From NCBI GenBank assembly GCA_965278945.1, contig OZ257128.1:1240001-1304000 (forward strand): a stretch of DNA of 64,000 nucleotides, in the 5' to 3' direction. The notes beneath the pieces were generated by a model. That model had not been told where the DNA came from and ran no database searches. It saw only the letters and a list, made by a program, of their open reading frames with translations. The stretch comes from UBA10649 sp965278945 (lineage in GTDB: Bacteria; Actinomycetota; Actinomycetes; S36-B12). Shown piece by piece: positions 43,588-53,222 of this stretch (the first letter of the stretch is position 1; each line of letters starts with the position of its first letter). Position numbers and translations under genes: made by a program.

Positions 43588-44100
43588 GTGCGGGTCCTCG
43601 GCATCGACCCCGGCCTCACCCGGTGCGGCGTAGCCGTGATCGATGGCGGCCCGGGCCAGACCCTGACGGCCGCACATATCGGCGTGATCCGCACCGATCC
43701 CGACGTGCCGATCGAACTGCGCCTGACTGCTGTCGAAGCGGGGCTGTCCGCACTGATCGCCGAGTTCGGTCCCGATGCGATCGCCATCGAGAGAGTCTTC
43801 AGTCAGCACAACGTTCGCACGGCGATGGCCACGGCTCAGGCGGCAGCTATGGGACTGCTGCTGGCCGGCCAGCGAGGCATCCCGGTCGCACTCCACACTC
43901 CGACCGAGGTGAAGGCGGCCGTCACCGGCAACGGTCGCGCCGACAAGGCCCAGGTCACCTCGATGGTCGTTCGCATCCTGCGACTTCCCGGACCGCCCAA
44001 GCCGGCCGACGCGGCCGACGCGGTCGCGATCGCGATCTGCCAGCTGTGGCGCGGCGAAGGTCAGCGACGTCTGGCGCGCGCTGTGGCGGCCGCGCAGTGA
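43588..44100 (+). CDS. ruvC: Crossover junction endodeoxyribonuclease RuvC
   Basis: I chose GTG 43588 (170 residues): GGAGG lies five bases upstream and the product starts VRVLGIDPG as usual; an ATG at 43576 would contain that ribosome site. The catalytic acids are seen as GIDPG (Asp), IAIERVF (Glu) and ADAADAVAIA (Asp pair). It resolves Holliday junctions by paired nicks. The LexA box indicates DNA-damage induction. It overlaps ruvA by GTGA. Confidence 0.95.
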   Translation: MRVLGIDPGLTRCGVAVIDGGPGQTLTAAHIGVIRTDPDVPIELRLTAVEAGLSALIAEFGPDAIAIERVFSQHNVRTAMATAQAAAMGLLLAGQRGIPVALHTPTEVKAAVTGNGRADKAQVTSMVVRILRLPGPPKPADAADAVAIAICQLWRGEGQRRLARAVAAAQ

Positions 44101-44714
44101 TCTCCTTCGTTCGCGGCACTGTCGTCAGCGCGGGAACTGACCGGCTGGTCGTCGATCTCGGCTCGGTTGGGCTCTCGGTCATGTGCACCCCTGGTACCGC
44201 GCGCACCGTTCGCCATGGCGAGCACGTCGAGCTCATGACCAGCCTCGTCGTGCGCGAGGACGGCTGGACGCTCTACGGATTCCTCGACGCCGACGAACGG
44301 TCCACCTTCGAGCAGACCCAGACGGTGTCCGGGATCGGTCCGCGAATCGCATTGGCCCTGCTCGAGTCCTTGTCGCCGGACGACCTCAGGCGAGCAGTGG
44401 TGACCGGTGACGAGTCCGCGCTCATGAAGGTTTCCGGAATTGGACGCAAGGGGGCGCAGCGCCTGATCCTCGAACTCGGCGACCGCCTCGGGCCTCCGAG
44501 TCCAACCGTGGACTCCTCCTCGCGATCCTCAGCCTCCGGCTGGCGCGCCTCGGTCGAGGCGGGACTGACCTCGCTGGGCTGGAGCGCCCGCGAGGCCGAG
44601 CAGGCCGTTGGGGCCATCGATCCCGAGGTAGCGGCCGCGGCTACCGCGGCTGGGGCCAGTGCCGACGTCGGCGCGCTGCTGAAGTCCGCTCTGCGCACCC
44701 TGGACCGGTCCTGA
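44097..44714 (+). CDS. ruvA: Holliday junction DNA helicase subunit RuvA
   Basis: 205 residues from GTG 44097. Domain I starts VISFVRGTVVSAGTDRLVVD; the helix-hairpin-helix pair is in VSGIGPRIALALLE and VSGIGRKGAQRLILEL; a Ser-rich linker leads to domain III, which binds RuvB (SLGWSAREAEQAV). It holds the four-way junction flat for RuvB. Coupled to ruvC by 4 nt and 2 nt from ruvB. Confidence 0.95.
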   Translation: MISFVRGTVVSAGTDRLVVDLGSVGLSVMCTPGTARTVRHGEHVELMTSLVVREDGWTLYGFLDADERSTFEQTQTVSGIGPRIALALLESLSPDDLRRAVVTGDESALMKVSGIGRKGAQRLILELGDRLGPPSPTVDSSSRSSASGWRASVEAGLTSLGWSAREAEQAVGAIDPEVAAAATAAGASADVGALLKSALRTLDRS

Positions 44715-44716
44715 CG

Positions 44717-45754
44717 ATGGCCCACGACGACGCCCTGAATGCCGAGTCTGATCCCGACGACGCCGTCGTCGAGGGGGCTCTTCGACCGACAAACCTCGCC
44801 GAGTTCATCGGTCAGGACCGGGTCAAGTCCCAGCTTGGCCTGGTGCTCGAGGCGGCCAGCCGCCGCAGTCGGACCGCCGACCACGTGCTGCTCAGCGGTC
44901 CGCCCGGCCTGGGCAAGACGACTTTGGCGAGCATCATCGCCACGGAAATGGGCGCACCGCTTCGGCTCACCTCAGGTCCCGCCCTTCAGCACGCGGGCGA
45001 TCTCGCCGCGGTGCTCGCCAGCCTGCAGCCTGGCGAGGTGCTGTTCATCGACGAGATTCACCGCACGGCCAGGGCAGCCGAGGAACTTCTGTACCTGGCG
45101 ATGGAGGACTTCAGGGTCGATGTCGTCGTCGGCAAGGGACCCGGAGCGACGGCCATCCCGCTCGACATCGAGCCGTTCACCCTCGTCGGAGCGACCACCC
45201 GGGCGGGACTGCTGCCCAGCCCACTGCGCGATCGATTCGGCTTCACAGCGCACCTGGACTTCTACGACGCCGCCGACCTCGAGGTGATCATCACCAGGTC
45301 CGCGGGACTGCTCTCGGTGCCGGTCGATGCCGAGGGAGTGCGCGAGATCGCCGGGCGCTGCCGGGGAACGCCGCGAATCGCGAATCGACTCCTGCGGCGG
45401 GTTCGTGACTGGGCACAGGTCCATGGCGATGGTGTGGTCAGCCAGGCCAGCGCCCGCGCGGCCCTTGAGCTCTACGAGGTCGACGCGCTCGGACTGGACC
45501 GTATCGACCAGGCCGTCCTCGACGCACTCGTCACGAGGTTCGGCGGCGGACCGGTCGGACTGTCGACTCTGGCCGTCGCCGTCGGGGAGGAACCGGAGAC
45601 GATCGAGACTGTCTCCGAGCCCTTCCTCGTGCGCCTTGGCATGCTGCTGCGAACCCCCCGAGGACGGATGGCAACTGCTTCTGCGTGGCGCCATGCGGGC
45701 CTGGTCCCGCCGTCCGGCGCCTTCGGAGCCCAGCAGGCGTTGGACCTCGACTAG
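44717..45754 (+). CDS. ruvB: Holliday junction DNA helicase motor RuvB
   Basis: 345 residues. Walker A GPPGLGKT (61-68), Walker B FIDEIHR, sensor GATTRAGLLPSPLRDRFG and a C-terminal winged helix (GPVGLSTLAVAVGEE). It is an AAA+ hexamer that drives branch migration. It ends the SOS-controlled ruvCAB operon; 79 nt separate it from yajC. Confidence 0.97.
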   Translation: MAHDDALNAESDPDDAVVEGALRPTNLAEFIGQDRVKSQLGLVLEAASRRSRTADHVLLSGPPGLGKTTLASIIATEMGAPLRLTSGPALQHAGDLAAVLASLQPGEVLFIDEIHRTARAAEELLYLAMEDFRVDVVVGKGPGATAIPLDIEPFTLVGATTRAGLLPSPLRDRFGFTAHLDFYDAADLEVIITRSAGLLSVPVDAEGVREIAGRCRGTPRIANRLLRRVRDWAQVHGDGVVSQASARAALELYEVDALGLDRIDQAVLDALVTRFGGGPVGLSTLAVAVGEEPETIETVSEPFLVRLGMLLRTPRGRMATASAWRHAGLVPPSGAFGAQQALDLD

Positions 45755-45833
45755 CCGACCGCACCGGCCTAATCTCGTTGCAGTAGCCTCATTTCCTGCA
45801 CGATGACGCCCCCACACCCTTGGAGAACCTCGC

Positions 45834-46109
45834 GTGGAGAATCTGCCCACCCTGCTTTTCATCGTGCTCGCCGGAGCCGCGTTCTACATGCTCATCATCC
45901 GACCGGGGAAGAAGCGCCAGCAGGCGCAGCAGCAGATGGCCGCCACCCTCATCCCCGGCGCGGAGGTCATGACGACTGCCGGGGTCTTCGGCACGGTCGT
46001 CTCGGTCACTGACGACGAGGTCGGCATGGAGATCGCGCCGGGAGTCGTCATGCGGATCCTGCCCGCGGCGGTTGCGCGGGTCGTGGTGAAGGACAGCCCC
46101 GTAGACTGA
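45834..46109 (+). CDS. yajC: Preprotein translocase subunit YajC
   Basis: 91 residues from a GTG start. One N-terminal membrane helix (FIVLAGAAFYMLIIRPGKK) with the typical RPxxKR exit, then a small domain with LIPGAEVMTTAGVFGTVVSV. It associates with SecDF at the translocon. It lies upstream of secD with a 60-nt gap. Confidence 0.93.
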   Translation: MENLPTLLFIVLAGAAFYMLIIRPGKKRQQAQQQMAATLIPGAEVMTTAGVFGTVVSVTDDEVGMEIAPGVVMRILPAAVARVVVKDSPVD

Positions 46110-46169
46110 CCCGGCTCGGGCGCCCCTGCTTGCGCCTGAACTCACATTTTTGCCCTGCTAAGGAGAATC

Positions 46170-47909
46170 GTGGCGCCATCGCCCACCAGCCGGCCCGCTC
46201 GGCTGATCGTCCTGTTGACGGCGATCGTCATCGGATTAGGCGCCTGGGCCTTCTGGCCAGGCACAGAGACCTCGATCAGGCTCGGCCTGGACCTCCAGGG
46301 CGGGACGCAGGTCATCCTCCAGCCACAGGCGGTCACCGAAGGCGTGGCGGTGACCGACGAACAGCTCGAGCAGACCGTCGCCATCATCCGGCAGCGCGTC
46401 GACGGACTCGGTGTCTCCGAGGCCGAGGTGACGACCCAGGGCACTGGAGACGGCGCCGTGATCGTCGTGTCGGTCCCTGGCGTCAATCAGGACCGGGTTG
46501 TCGACCTCGTCCAGCGAACCGCGCTCCTGGACTTCCGCCCGGTCTGGGGCATCTACAACCCCGGTGGCGACCCGACCGCGACCGCATCGCCCAGCGCGAG
46601 CCCGAGCGCCAGCCCCAGTGCCACGGCATCGCCGTCGCCGAGCGCGACCAGTGACGCGAGTTCCGCTGCGAGTCCCAGTGCCAGCCCGAGTGCCAGCCCC
46701 GGCGCGACCCCGGCGGCCACGCCCAGCCCGACCGCCTCGGATGAACCCGCCGATCTCATCCAGTCCGACTCGAACTCCGAGGAGTTCCAGCGGCAGATCG
46801 CGGCCCTGGACTGCACACTGCCGGCGAACTTCACCGGCGGTCGTCCTGACAATCCCGAGCTGTGGCTGGGAACCTGCGAGAGCAACGGCCAGGCGAAGTA
46901 CAACCTGGAGCCCGCCTTCATCCGCGGAACCAACGTCACTGGCGCCACAGCCCAGCTACCGCAGAACGGCGTCGGCTGGGTCGTCTCTCTCGAGTTCGAC
47001 AGCGAGGGCTCAGCAGCGCTCGCCGAGGCATCGACGCGGCTCACCTCGCTGCCTGAGTGCGGTGCCGTCGGCGCTAACCCCTGCAACGCCTTCGCCATCG
47101 TCCTCGACGGCGTCGTGGAGTCGGCCCCCCGCTTCAACGAGGCCATCCTTGGCGGACAGGCGCAGATCGAGGGCAATTTCACGCAGCAGGAGGCCAAGGA
47201 TCTCGCCAACGTCCTGAAGTACGGCGCCCTGCCCGTCACCCTCGAGCCGGTCGACATCACGACCGTCTCGCCGACTGTCGGTAATGACCAGCTGCGCGCC
47301 GGAATCATCGCGGGCCTGCTCGGTCTGACCCTGGTCATGATCTACCTGCTCATCTACTACCGAGCGCTCGGACTGGTCGCCGTCCTGTCCCTCGCGATCG
47401 CTGCGGGCATCAGCTACCTGGCGTTCGTGATCCTCAGCAAGACCATCGGACTGACCCTGTCACTGGCCGGTGTGGCGGGCGCGATCGTCGCGATCGGTAT
47501 CACTGCCGACTCGTTCATCGTCTACTTCGAACGAATACGAGATGAGATCCGCGAGGGTCGGTCGCTGCGTGTCGCCTGCGACTCTGGCTGGGTTCGTGCG
47601 CGTCGCACGCTGCTGGCGGCCGACTTCGTGTCGCTGCTTGCCGCGATCGTGCTGTACATCCTGTCCGTCGGCAGCGTCCGAGGGTTCGCCTTCGTCCTTG
47701 GCCTTACCACTCTCATCGACGTTCTTGTCGCGTTCTGCTTCACCCACCCGATTGTCGTTCTGCTGGGCCGCACTCGATGGATGCAGAAGGCCTCACGCTG
47801 GACCGGACTGCAGTCCACGTACGCGGGCGCAGCCACGGGTGGTGGCAGCGGTAGTGCGACGGCCAGTCGGTCGAAACGCCGCACCCCGAAGCAGGAGGCC
47901 TCGTCATGA
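46170..47909 (+). CDS. secD: Protein translocase subunit SecD
   Basis: 579 residues from GTG 46170. The first helix is at about 10-29 and the D1 motif is LGLDLQGGTQV. The large external P1 domain is broken by a ~57-residue Ala/Ser/Pro-rich insertion (134-190). Five more helices follow from residue ~370 with IVAIGITADSFIVYFERIRDE (the RND-type motif). SecD with SecF uses the proton gradient to aid late protein export. It overlaps secF by ATGA. A C-terminal basic tail is present. Confidence 0.95.
   Translation: MAPSPTSRPARLIVLLTAIVIGLGAWAFWPGTETSIRLGLDLQGGTQVILQPQAVTEGVAVTDEQLEQTVAIIRQRVDGLGVSEAEVTTQGTGDGAVIVVSVPGVNQDRVVDLVQRTALLDFRPVWGIYNPGGDPTATASPSASPSASPSATASPSPSATSDASSAASPSASPSASPGATPAATPSPTASDEPADLIQSDSNSEEFQRQIAALDCTLPANFTGGRPDNPELWLGTCESNGQAKYNLEPAFIRGTNVTGATAQLPQNGVGWVVSLEFDSEGSAALAEASTRLTSLPECGAVGANPCNAFAIVLDGVVESAPRFNEAILGGQAQIEGNFTQQEAKDLANVLKYGALPVTLEPVDITTVSPTVGNDQLRAGIIAGLLGLTLVMIYLLIYYRALGLVAVLSLAIAAGISYLAFVILSKTIGLTLSLAGVAGAIVAIGITADSFIVYFERIRDEIREGRSLRVACDSGWVRARRTLLAADFVSLLAAIVLYILSVGSVRGFAFVLGLTTLIDVLVAFCFTHPIVVLLGRTRWMQKASRWTGLQSTYAGAATGGGSGSATASRSKRRTPKQEASS
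46569..46739 (+). repeat. Low-complexity Ala-Ser-Pro coding repeat in secD
   Basis: Imperfect tandem AGCCCGAGNGCC-type units encode ASPSASPSA runs at SecD residues 134-190, within the extracytoplasmic P1 domain. The flanking P1 sequence is conserved on both sides. Confidence 0.8.
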
Positions 47910-48985
47910 GCAGCATCAGGAACCTCGGGCATCGCCTCTACGAAGGCGAGGTGTCGGTCGACTTCGTAGGCCGACGCAAGACCTGGTACCTCGTCTCTGC
48001 CGTCATCCTTCTGGTCTGCATTGGCGCAGTGATCTTCCGCGGCCTGAACTTCGGCATCGAGTTCCGCGGCGGCGCGGAGTTCACCATTCCCAACGCCACC
48101 TGCAGCATCGAGCAGGCACGCGATGTCGCCGATACGGCGACGGGCGGCCAGTCCATCGTCACTCAGACGGCGAGCGGAACGATCGGCGTGCAGACCGAGT
48201 CACTGACGCCCGCACTGAGTGTCCAGGTGGCCGCGGACCTCGCCGCTGCCTGCGGAGCGTCCGTCGATGACATCAAGGTGCAAGTCGTCGGCCCAACCTG
48301 GGGCGCTGAGATCTCGAAGAAGGCCTTCCAGGGACTCATTGTCTTCCTGATCCTCGTCAGTCTCTTCTTGTCGATCTATTTCGAGTGGCGAATGGCAGTC
48401 GCGGCATTGGTCGCGCTCCTGCACGACCTCGTCATCACCATCGGCATCTACGCACTGACCGGGCTTCAAGTGACACCTGCAACGGTGATCGGCTTGTTAA
48501 CAATTCTCGGCTTCTCGCTATACGACACCGTGGTGGTGTTCGACAAGGTCAAGGAGAACACGCGCAGCATCGCCGGCCAATCGGTGATGACGTACGGCGA
48601 GGCCGCGAACCTTGCGGTCAACCAGACCCTCGTGCGGTCGATCAACACGTCAATCGTCGCGCTACTCCCGGTTCTCGCGATCATCGTCGTTGGCGCCGGA
48701 CTCCTCGGCGCTGGAACCCTCCTCGACCTGGCCGTCGCGCTTGCCGTGGGCATGGCAGCGGGCGCGTACTCGTCGATCTTCATCGCGACGCCGTTCCTGG
48801 TGCAGCTCAAGGAGCAGCAGCCAGAGATGAAATCGCTCGCCGCTCGCGTCGCGGCACGTCGCAAGCAGGTCAAGTCGTCGGCAAGCGCAGATGCGGCCGA
48901 CGGGGGAGCGATCACGACGAGGACCGACCCCGGAGTTCGTCAGCAGCCCAGGCGGAGGGCACGTTCGCGTCGAGGCAAGAGCTAG
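47906..48985 (+). CDS. secF: Protein translocase subunit SecF
   Basis: 359 residues. LNFGIEFRGGAEFTIP is the D-type motif equivalent; FSLYDTVVVFDKVKEN is the conserved cytoplasmic RND motif; six membrane helices are present. A basic tail ends RRRARSRRGK. It forms the SecDF complex. apt starts 4 nt later. Confidence 0.95.
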   Translation: MSSIRNLGHRLYEGEVSVDFVGRRKTWYLVSAVILLVCIGAVIFRGLNFGIEFRGGAEFTIPNATCSIEQARDVADTATGGQSIVTQTASGTIGVQTESLTPALSVQVAADLAAACGASVDDIKVQVVGPTWGAEISKKAFQGLIVFLILVSLFLSIYFEWRMAVAALVALLHDLVITIGIYALTGLQVTPATVIGLLTILGFSLYDTVVVFDKVKENTRSIAGQSVMTYGEAANLAVNQTLVRSINTSIVALLPVLAIIVVGAGLLGAGTLLDLAVALAVGMAAGAYSSIFIATPFLVQLKEQQPEMKSLAARVAARRKQVKSSASADAADGGAITTRTDPGVRQQPRRRARSRRGKS

Positions 48986-48988
48986 CCA

Positions 48989-49528
48989 ATGCTGTTGTCC
49001 GACGAGACCGAGCGGCTCCTATGGAGCAGGATTCGCGATGTCCCGGACTGGCCTCAGCCCGGCGTACTGTTTCGGGACCTCACGCCGCTGATGGCGGATC
49101 CGGTCACGTTCACCGCATCGATTGATCTCCTGGCGGGAGCACTTGACGGACCGATAGACGAGATCGTCGGTATCGAGGCTCGCGGCTTTCCCTACGGAGC
49201 GGCGCTGGCGTACCGCCTCGGTGCTGGGTTCGTCACGCTGCGCAAGCCGGGCAAGCTTCCCGGGGACGTGCACAGCAAGTCGTACGACCTCGAGTACGGC
49301 TCGACGTCGCTAGAGATGCATCAGGACGCCTTGGCTCCGGGTCGACGCGTCGTGATCGTCGATGACGTCCTGGCCACCGGCGGCACGGCGTCGGCAGCAA
49401 TCGACCTGATCCAGATCACGGGCGCAACCATCGTGACTCTGGCCGTGGTGTTGGACCTTGTGGCCCTCGGCGGGGGTGGCGTCGTCCGCGAGCGCGGGGT
49501 CGATGTCACCGCGCTGCTCACTGCTTAG
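48989..49528 (+). CDS. apt: Adenine phosphoribosyltransferase
   Basis: 179 residues. Type I PRTase with the PRPP-binding motif VVIVDDVLATGGTA and the flexible loop KPGKLPGDVHSKSYDLEYG. IGIEARGFPYGAALA-like segment (VGIEARGFPYGAAL) is the adenine-site region. It salvages adenine to AMP. Placed between secF and rel as in many actinobacteria. Confidence 0.95.
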   Translation: MLLSDETERLLWSRIRDVPDWPQPGVLFRDLTPLMADPVTFTASIDLLAGALDGPIDEIVGIEARGFPYGAALAYRLGAGFVTLRKPGKLPGDVHSKSYDLEYGSTSLEMHQDALAPGRRVVIVDDVLATGGTASAAIDLIQITGATIVTLAVVLDLVALGGGGVVRERGVDVTALLTA

Positions 49529-49536
49529 CCCCCACG

Positions 49537-49542
49537 TACACT
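49537..49542 (+). promoter_or_regulatory. Predicted -10 box (TACACT) of rel
   Basis: TACACT lies 22 nt before the rel GTG, with AAGGGAG as ribosome site between them, suggesting a separate promoter after apt. Confidence 0.4.
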
Positions 49543-49564
49543 TGACGCACGCGACAAGGGAGAC

Positions 49565-51847
49565 GTGTTGGCCAAGGACACCCCGCTTCCCACGGAGCCG
49601 CCACTCGCGGCCCCGGCCGTTGCCACGTCGGATACCGGGGGATTGCGCTCCAGGTTCGCGCGGTTGGCCGGAACGCGGACCATCTTCCCCGAGCTCGATC
49701 CTCTGCTGAGGACGCTCCGCAAGTATCACCCGAAGGCCGACACCAAGGTTGTCGAGCGTGCCTACGAGATGGCCGCGTACCGACATCAGGACCAGAAACG
49801 ACGCTCGGGCGAGCCGTACATCACCCACCCGCTCGCGGTGGCCACCATCCTCGCCGACCTGGGCATGACCGCACCGACTCTCGCCGCTGCGCTGCTGCAC
49901 GACACGGTCGAGGACTCCGGGTACGCGCTTGATGCACTGCGTGAGGACTTCGGCGATGAGATCGCCCAGCTCGTCGACGGAGTTACCAAGCTGGACAAGG
50001 TTCGCTACGGGGAGGCGTCCGCGGCCGAGACCGTCCGCAAGATGGTCATCGCGATGGCTCGCGACATCCGCGTCCTGGTCATCAAGCTCGCGGACCGACT
50101 GCACAACATGCGCACGCTTCGGTGGATGCCCGAGGACAAGCAGCAGAAGAAGGCCCGCGAGACCCTCGAGATCTATGCCCCGCTCGCTCATCGCCTGGGG
50201 ATGAACGCGGTCAAGTGGGAGCTCGAGGACCTGTCGTTCGCGACGCTGTATCCGAAGATGTACGAGGAGATCGTCAGGCTCGTCGCCGAGCGCGCACCCT
50301 CCCGCGACCAGTACCTGACTGCGGTCATCGAGCAGATCGAGACGGACCTGAAGACCAGCAAGGTCAAGGCAATCGTCACAGGTCGTCCGAAGCACTACTA
50401 CTCCGTGTACCAGAAGATGATCGTTCGCGGCCGAGACTTCGCCGACATCTACGACCTCGTCGGCGTGCGCATCCTCGTCGAGGACATTCGGGACTGCTAC
50501 GCGGTGCTTGGCGTCGTGCACGCCAAGTGGAGTCCGGTTCCCGGTCGGTTCAAGGACTTCATCGCGATGCCGAAGTTCAACATGTACCAGTCGCTGCACA
50601 CCACCGTGATCGGACCCGAGGGCAAGCCGGTCGAGTTGCAGATCCGCACCCAGGACATGCACCGGTCGGCGGAGTTCGGCGTGGCCGCGCACTGGCGCTA
50701 CAAGCAGCAGGACGTCGGAGGCAAGTCAGGGCCCGACGACTTCGGCTGGCTGCGCCAGCTGATGGAGTGGCAGCGGGAGACCGAGGATCCCGACGAGTTC
50801 CTCGACGCTCTTCGCTACGACCTGGGCTCGTCCGAGGTCTTCGTGTTCACTCCCAAGGGCGATGTCGTCGCACTGCCGAGCAACGCGACCCCAGTCGACT
50901 TCGCGTACTCCGTCCATACCGATGTCGGGCACAGATGCGTCGGGGCTCGCGTCAACGGCAAGCTCGTACCGCTTGAGTCCACCCTGGAGAACGGCGACGT
51001 CGTCGAGATCTTCACCTCGAAGGCCGACGGCGCGGGTCCCAGTCGCGACTGGCTCACCTTCGTCCAGTCTCCGCGCGCGAGGTCGAAGATCAAGGCCTGG
51101 TTCTCGCGCGAGCGCCGTGACGAGGCGATCGAGACTGGCAAGGACTCCATCGTGCGCGCGATGCGCAAGCAGGGGCTCCCGCTGCAGCGCATGATGACGA
51201 ATCAGGCCCTCACCGCGATCGCCGCCGGGCTTCACCAGGCGGACATCTCGGCTCTCTACGCGGCGGTCGGCGAGGGCCGCATCTCCGCGGCGACGATCGT
51301 CCAGCGGCTTGTCGAGTCCGCTGGCGGTGTCGATGGGGCAGCCGACGACGCGGCAGAGATGGTCAGCCCGATCAATGTTCAGCGCCAACGCCAGCGCGCG
51401 CCCGGCGATGTCGGCGTCATCGTCAAGGGTGCTGACGATGTATGGGTCAAGCTGGCGCGATGCTGCACTCCGGTCCCCGGCGATGAGATCACCGGCTTCG
51501 TCACTCGTGGAGCCGGGGTGTCGGTGCACCGCGAGGACTGCGTCAACGTTCCGGGCCTGCGGGCAGAGCCCGACCGCATGGTCGAGGTCGAGTGGGCGCC
51601 GACGTCATCGAGCGTGTTCCTCGTGAACATCCAGGTCGAGGCTCTCGACCGGGCCCGCCTGCTGTCCGACGTGACGCGAGCACTTTCCGACACTCACGTG
51701 AACATCCTGAGCGCGTCGGTAACCACCACGCGCGATCGCATCGCTCTCTCGCGCTTCACCTTCGAGATGGCCGATCCGAAGCACCTTGGATCGGTGCTTC
51801 GTGCGGTCCGCGGGGTGGAAGGCGTCTTCGACGCCTACCGAGTCTGA
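49565..51847 (+). CDS. rel: Bifunctional (p)ppGpp synthetase/hydrolase (RelA/SpoT homolog)
   Basis: 760 residues from GTG 49565. The HD hydrolase domain has HPLAVATILADLG and HDTVED (112-117); the synthetase domain has GRPKHYYSVYQKM and VGVRILVED; then TGS (VFVFTPKGDVVALP), a zinc-finger-like region with RCCTPVPGD and a C-terminal ACT domain. It makes and breaks the stringent alarmone. Both active sites appear intact, as expected of a single actinobacterial Rel. Confidence 0.96.
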   Translation: MLAKDTPLPTEPPLAAPAVATSDTGGLRSRFARLAGTRTIFPELDPLLRTLRKYHPKADTKVVERAYEMAAYRHQDQKRRSGEPYITHPLAVATILADLGMTAPTLAAALLHDTVEDSGYALDALREDFGDEIAQLVDGVTKLDKVRYGEASAAETVRKMVIAMARDIRVLVIKLADRLHNMRTLRWMPEDKQQKKARETLEIYAPLAHRLGMNAVKWELEDLSFATLYPKMYEEIVRLVAERAPSRDQYLTAVIEQIETDLKTSKVKAIVTGRPKHYYSVYQKMIVRGRDFADIYDLVGVRILVEDIRDCYAVLGVVHAKWSPVPGRFKDFIAMPKFNMYQSLHTTVIGPEGKPVELQIRTQDMHRSAEFGVAAHWRYKQQDVGGKSGPDDFGWLRQLMEWQRETEDPDEFLDALRYDLGSSEVFVFTPKGDVVALPSNATPVDFAYSVHTDVGHRCVGARVNGKLVPLESTLENGDVVEIFTSKADGAGPSRDWLTFVQSPRARSKIKAWFSRERRDEAIETGKDSIVRAMRKQGLPLQRMMTNQALTAIAAGLHQADISALYAAVGEGRISAATIVQRLVESAGGVDGAADDAAEMVSPINVQRQRQRAPGDVGVIVKGADDVWVKLARCCTPVPGDEITGFVTRGAGVSVHREDCVNVPGLRAEPDRMVEVEWAPTSSSVFLVNIQVEALDRARLLSDVTRALSDTHVNILSASVTTTRDRIALSRFTFEMADPKHLGSVLRAVRGVEGVFDAYRV

Positions 51848-51850
51848 CGT

Positions 51851-53137
51851 CTAGCGGTGGTCGGACGCCGCATTCCTGGCCGCATCAAGCAACGCGGTAG
51901 TGCTCGCGATAGACGCCTCGAGATCGGCAACCTTGGCCGAGTTGCCGGCCGCAGCGGCTGCGTCGCGCTGCTCCTGCAAACGAGCAACGGCATCAGTGAA
52001 TGCGGTCGCTGTCGATTCCGCGCGTGCCTTGGTCGTGGGATTGCTGCGCTGCCACGTCTCCGCCTCGGACTTCCTGGCTGCATCCTCGACTCGCTTGAGT
52101 CGTCCGTCGAGACGATCGCGGTCGGCTCTGGGTAGGTCACCGGCCTTGTCGTAGCGATCCTGGATGCTGCGAAGGGTTGACTTGGCGGCCTTGAGGTCCG
52201 TGATCGGCAGCAGTGCCTCGGCCTCGGCAACGAGAGCCTCCTTGGCCGGCAGGTTCTCCCGCAGCCCGGCCTGCTCGGCTTCCTCGCTGGCGATGCGAGC
52301 CGCGTAGAACTGGTCCTGGGCCGCCTTGAAGCGCTTCCAGAGCTTGTCCTCCTCGGCGCGCGAGGCCCGTGGTGCAACCTTCCACTCGGCCATGAGGTCG
52401 CGCAGCTTCTTCGAAGTCGCGATCCAGTCCGTGGATGCGGCAAGTGCCTCCGCTGCAGCGATGAGTTCACGCTTGCGCCCGACCGCTGTCTTGCGCTGGG
52501 TATCCAGCTCGGAGAAGTGCGTGCGGCGGCGCTTGTCGAATGCCGTGCGAGCGGCGCTGATCCGCTGCCACAGCTCCTGCTCGCTGCTGCGTTCGCCTCG
52601 GGGCAGGGCCTTCCACTCCTCGACGATCGCTGCGTAGCGCTCGGTCGTGGACTTCCACGATGTCGACTCGCGCAGCGACTCCGCCTCGTCGGCAAGGGCC
52701 CGACGACCGGCCAGGGCCGACTCGCGCTGCTCGGCCTTGCGAGCACGCGCCTGAGCACGAGCATCCTCGACGGCGGCCGCGAGGCGGTCGCACCGAGCGG
52801 TGAGGCCCTCGACGTCTCCGACGAAGGATCGCGCGGCGAGAGCTTCGCGGATGCGGACCAGGACGGCCTCGGCCTGCTCCGCCGGCGCGCGGTGGTCGGC
52901 GAGGCGCTTCTCGATCAGGTCGATCTCGACAACGAGGTCGTCGTACTTGCGTCCGAAGAAGGCAAGGCCCGCGGCAGGTTCCCCTGCTGCCCACTGCCCG
53001 ACAGTCACGTCGCCCTCGGGCGCGTGCAGGATCACGGTCCCGTCGGCCTCGACACGACCGAACTTGCTCGGGTCGCTTGTTGTCGCGAGGGGCGGTGGAC
53101 GCAGCGCGGCAGGCGTGGGCACGCCGATGTCGGACAT
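51851..53137 (-). CDS. DUF349 coiled-coil protein
   Basis: 428 residues, rich in Ala, Arg and Glu. After an N-terminal segment with GRVEADGTVILHAPEGDVTV come tandem DUF349 three-helix repeats, with repeated WKxxxR and LWxRFxAAxxxFYxxR-like phrases (LWKRFKAAQDQFYAAR, LWQRISAARTAFDKR). It is commonly found beside rel in actinobacteria. The molecular role is unknown. It converges on rel with 3 nt between stops. Confidence 0.85.
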   Translation of the reverse strand: MSDIGVPTPAALRPPPLATTSDPSKFGRVEADGTVILHAPEGDVTVGQWAAGEPAAGLAFFGRKYDDLVVEIDLIEKRLADHRAPAEQAEAVLVRIREALAARSFVGDVEGLTARCDRLAAAVEDARAQARARKAEQRESALAGRRALADEAESLRESTSWKSTTERYAAIVEEWKALPRGERSSEQELWQRISAARTAFDKRRRTHFSELDTQRKTAVGRKRELIAAAEALAASTDWIATSKKLRDLMAEWKVAPRASRAEEDKLWKRFKAAQDQFYAARIASEEAEQAGLRENLPAKEALVAEAEALLPITDLKAAKSTLRSIQDRYDKAGDLPRADRDRLDGRLKRVEDAARKSEAETWQRSNPTTKARAESTATAFTDAVARLQEQRDAAAAAGNSAKVADLEASIASTTALLDAARNAASDHR

Positions 53138-53181
53138 CCGTCAACCTGCTTTCCTGTGTGCGATCCGAAGTGACACCGCGT

Positions 53182-53202
53182 GTAGCACCACTGTGGGGCT
53201 AC
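53182..53202 (-). terminator. Weak hairpin after the cyclophilin gene
   Basis: GTAGC/GCTAC plus inner CCA/TGG arms, with one mismatch, 21 nt past the peptidylprolyl isomerase stop. No T-tract. Confidence 0.35.
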
Positions 53203-53222
53203 TACCCTAGCCCTCGCCACTA

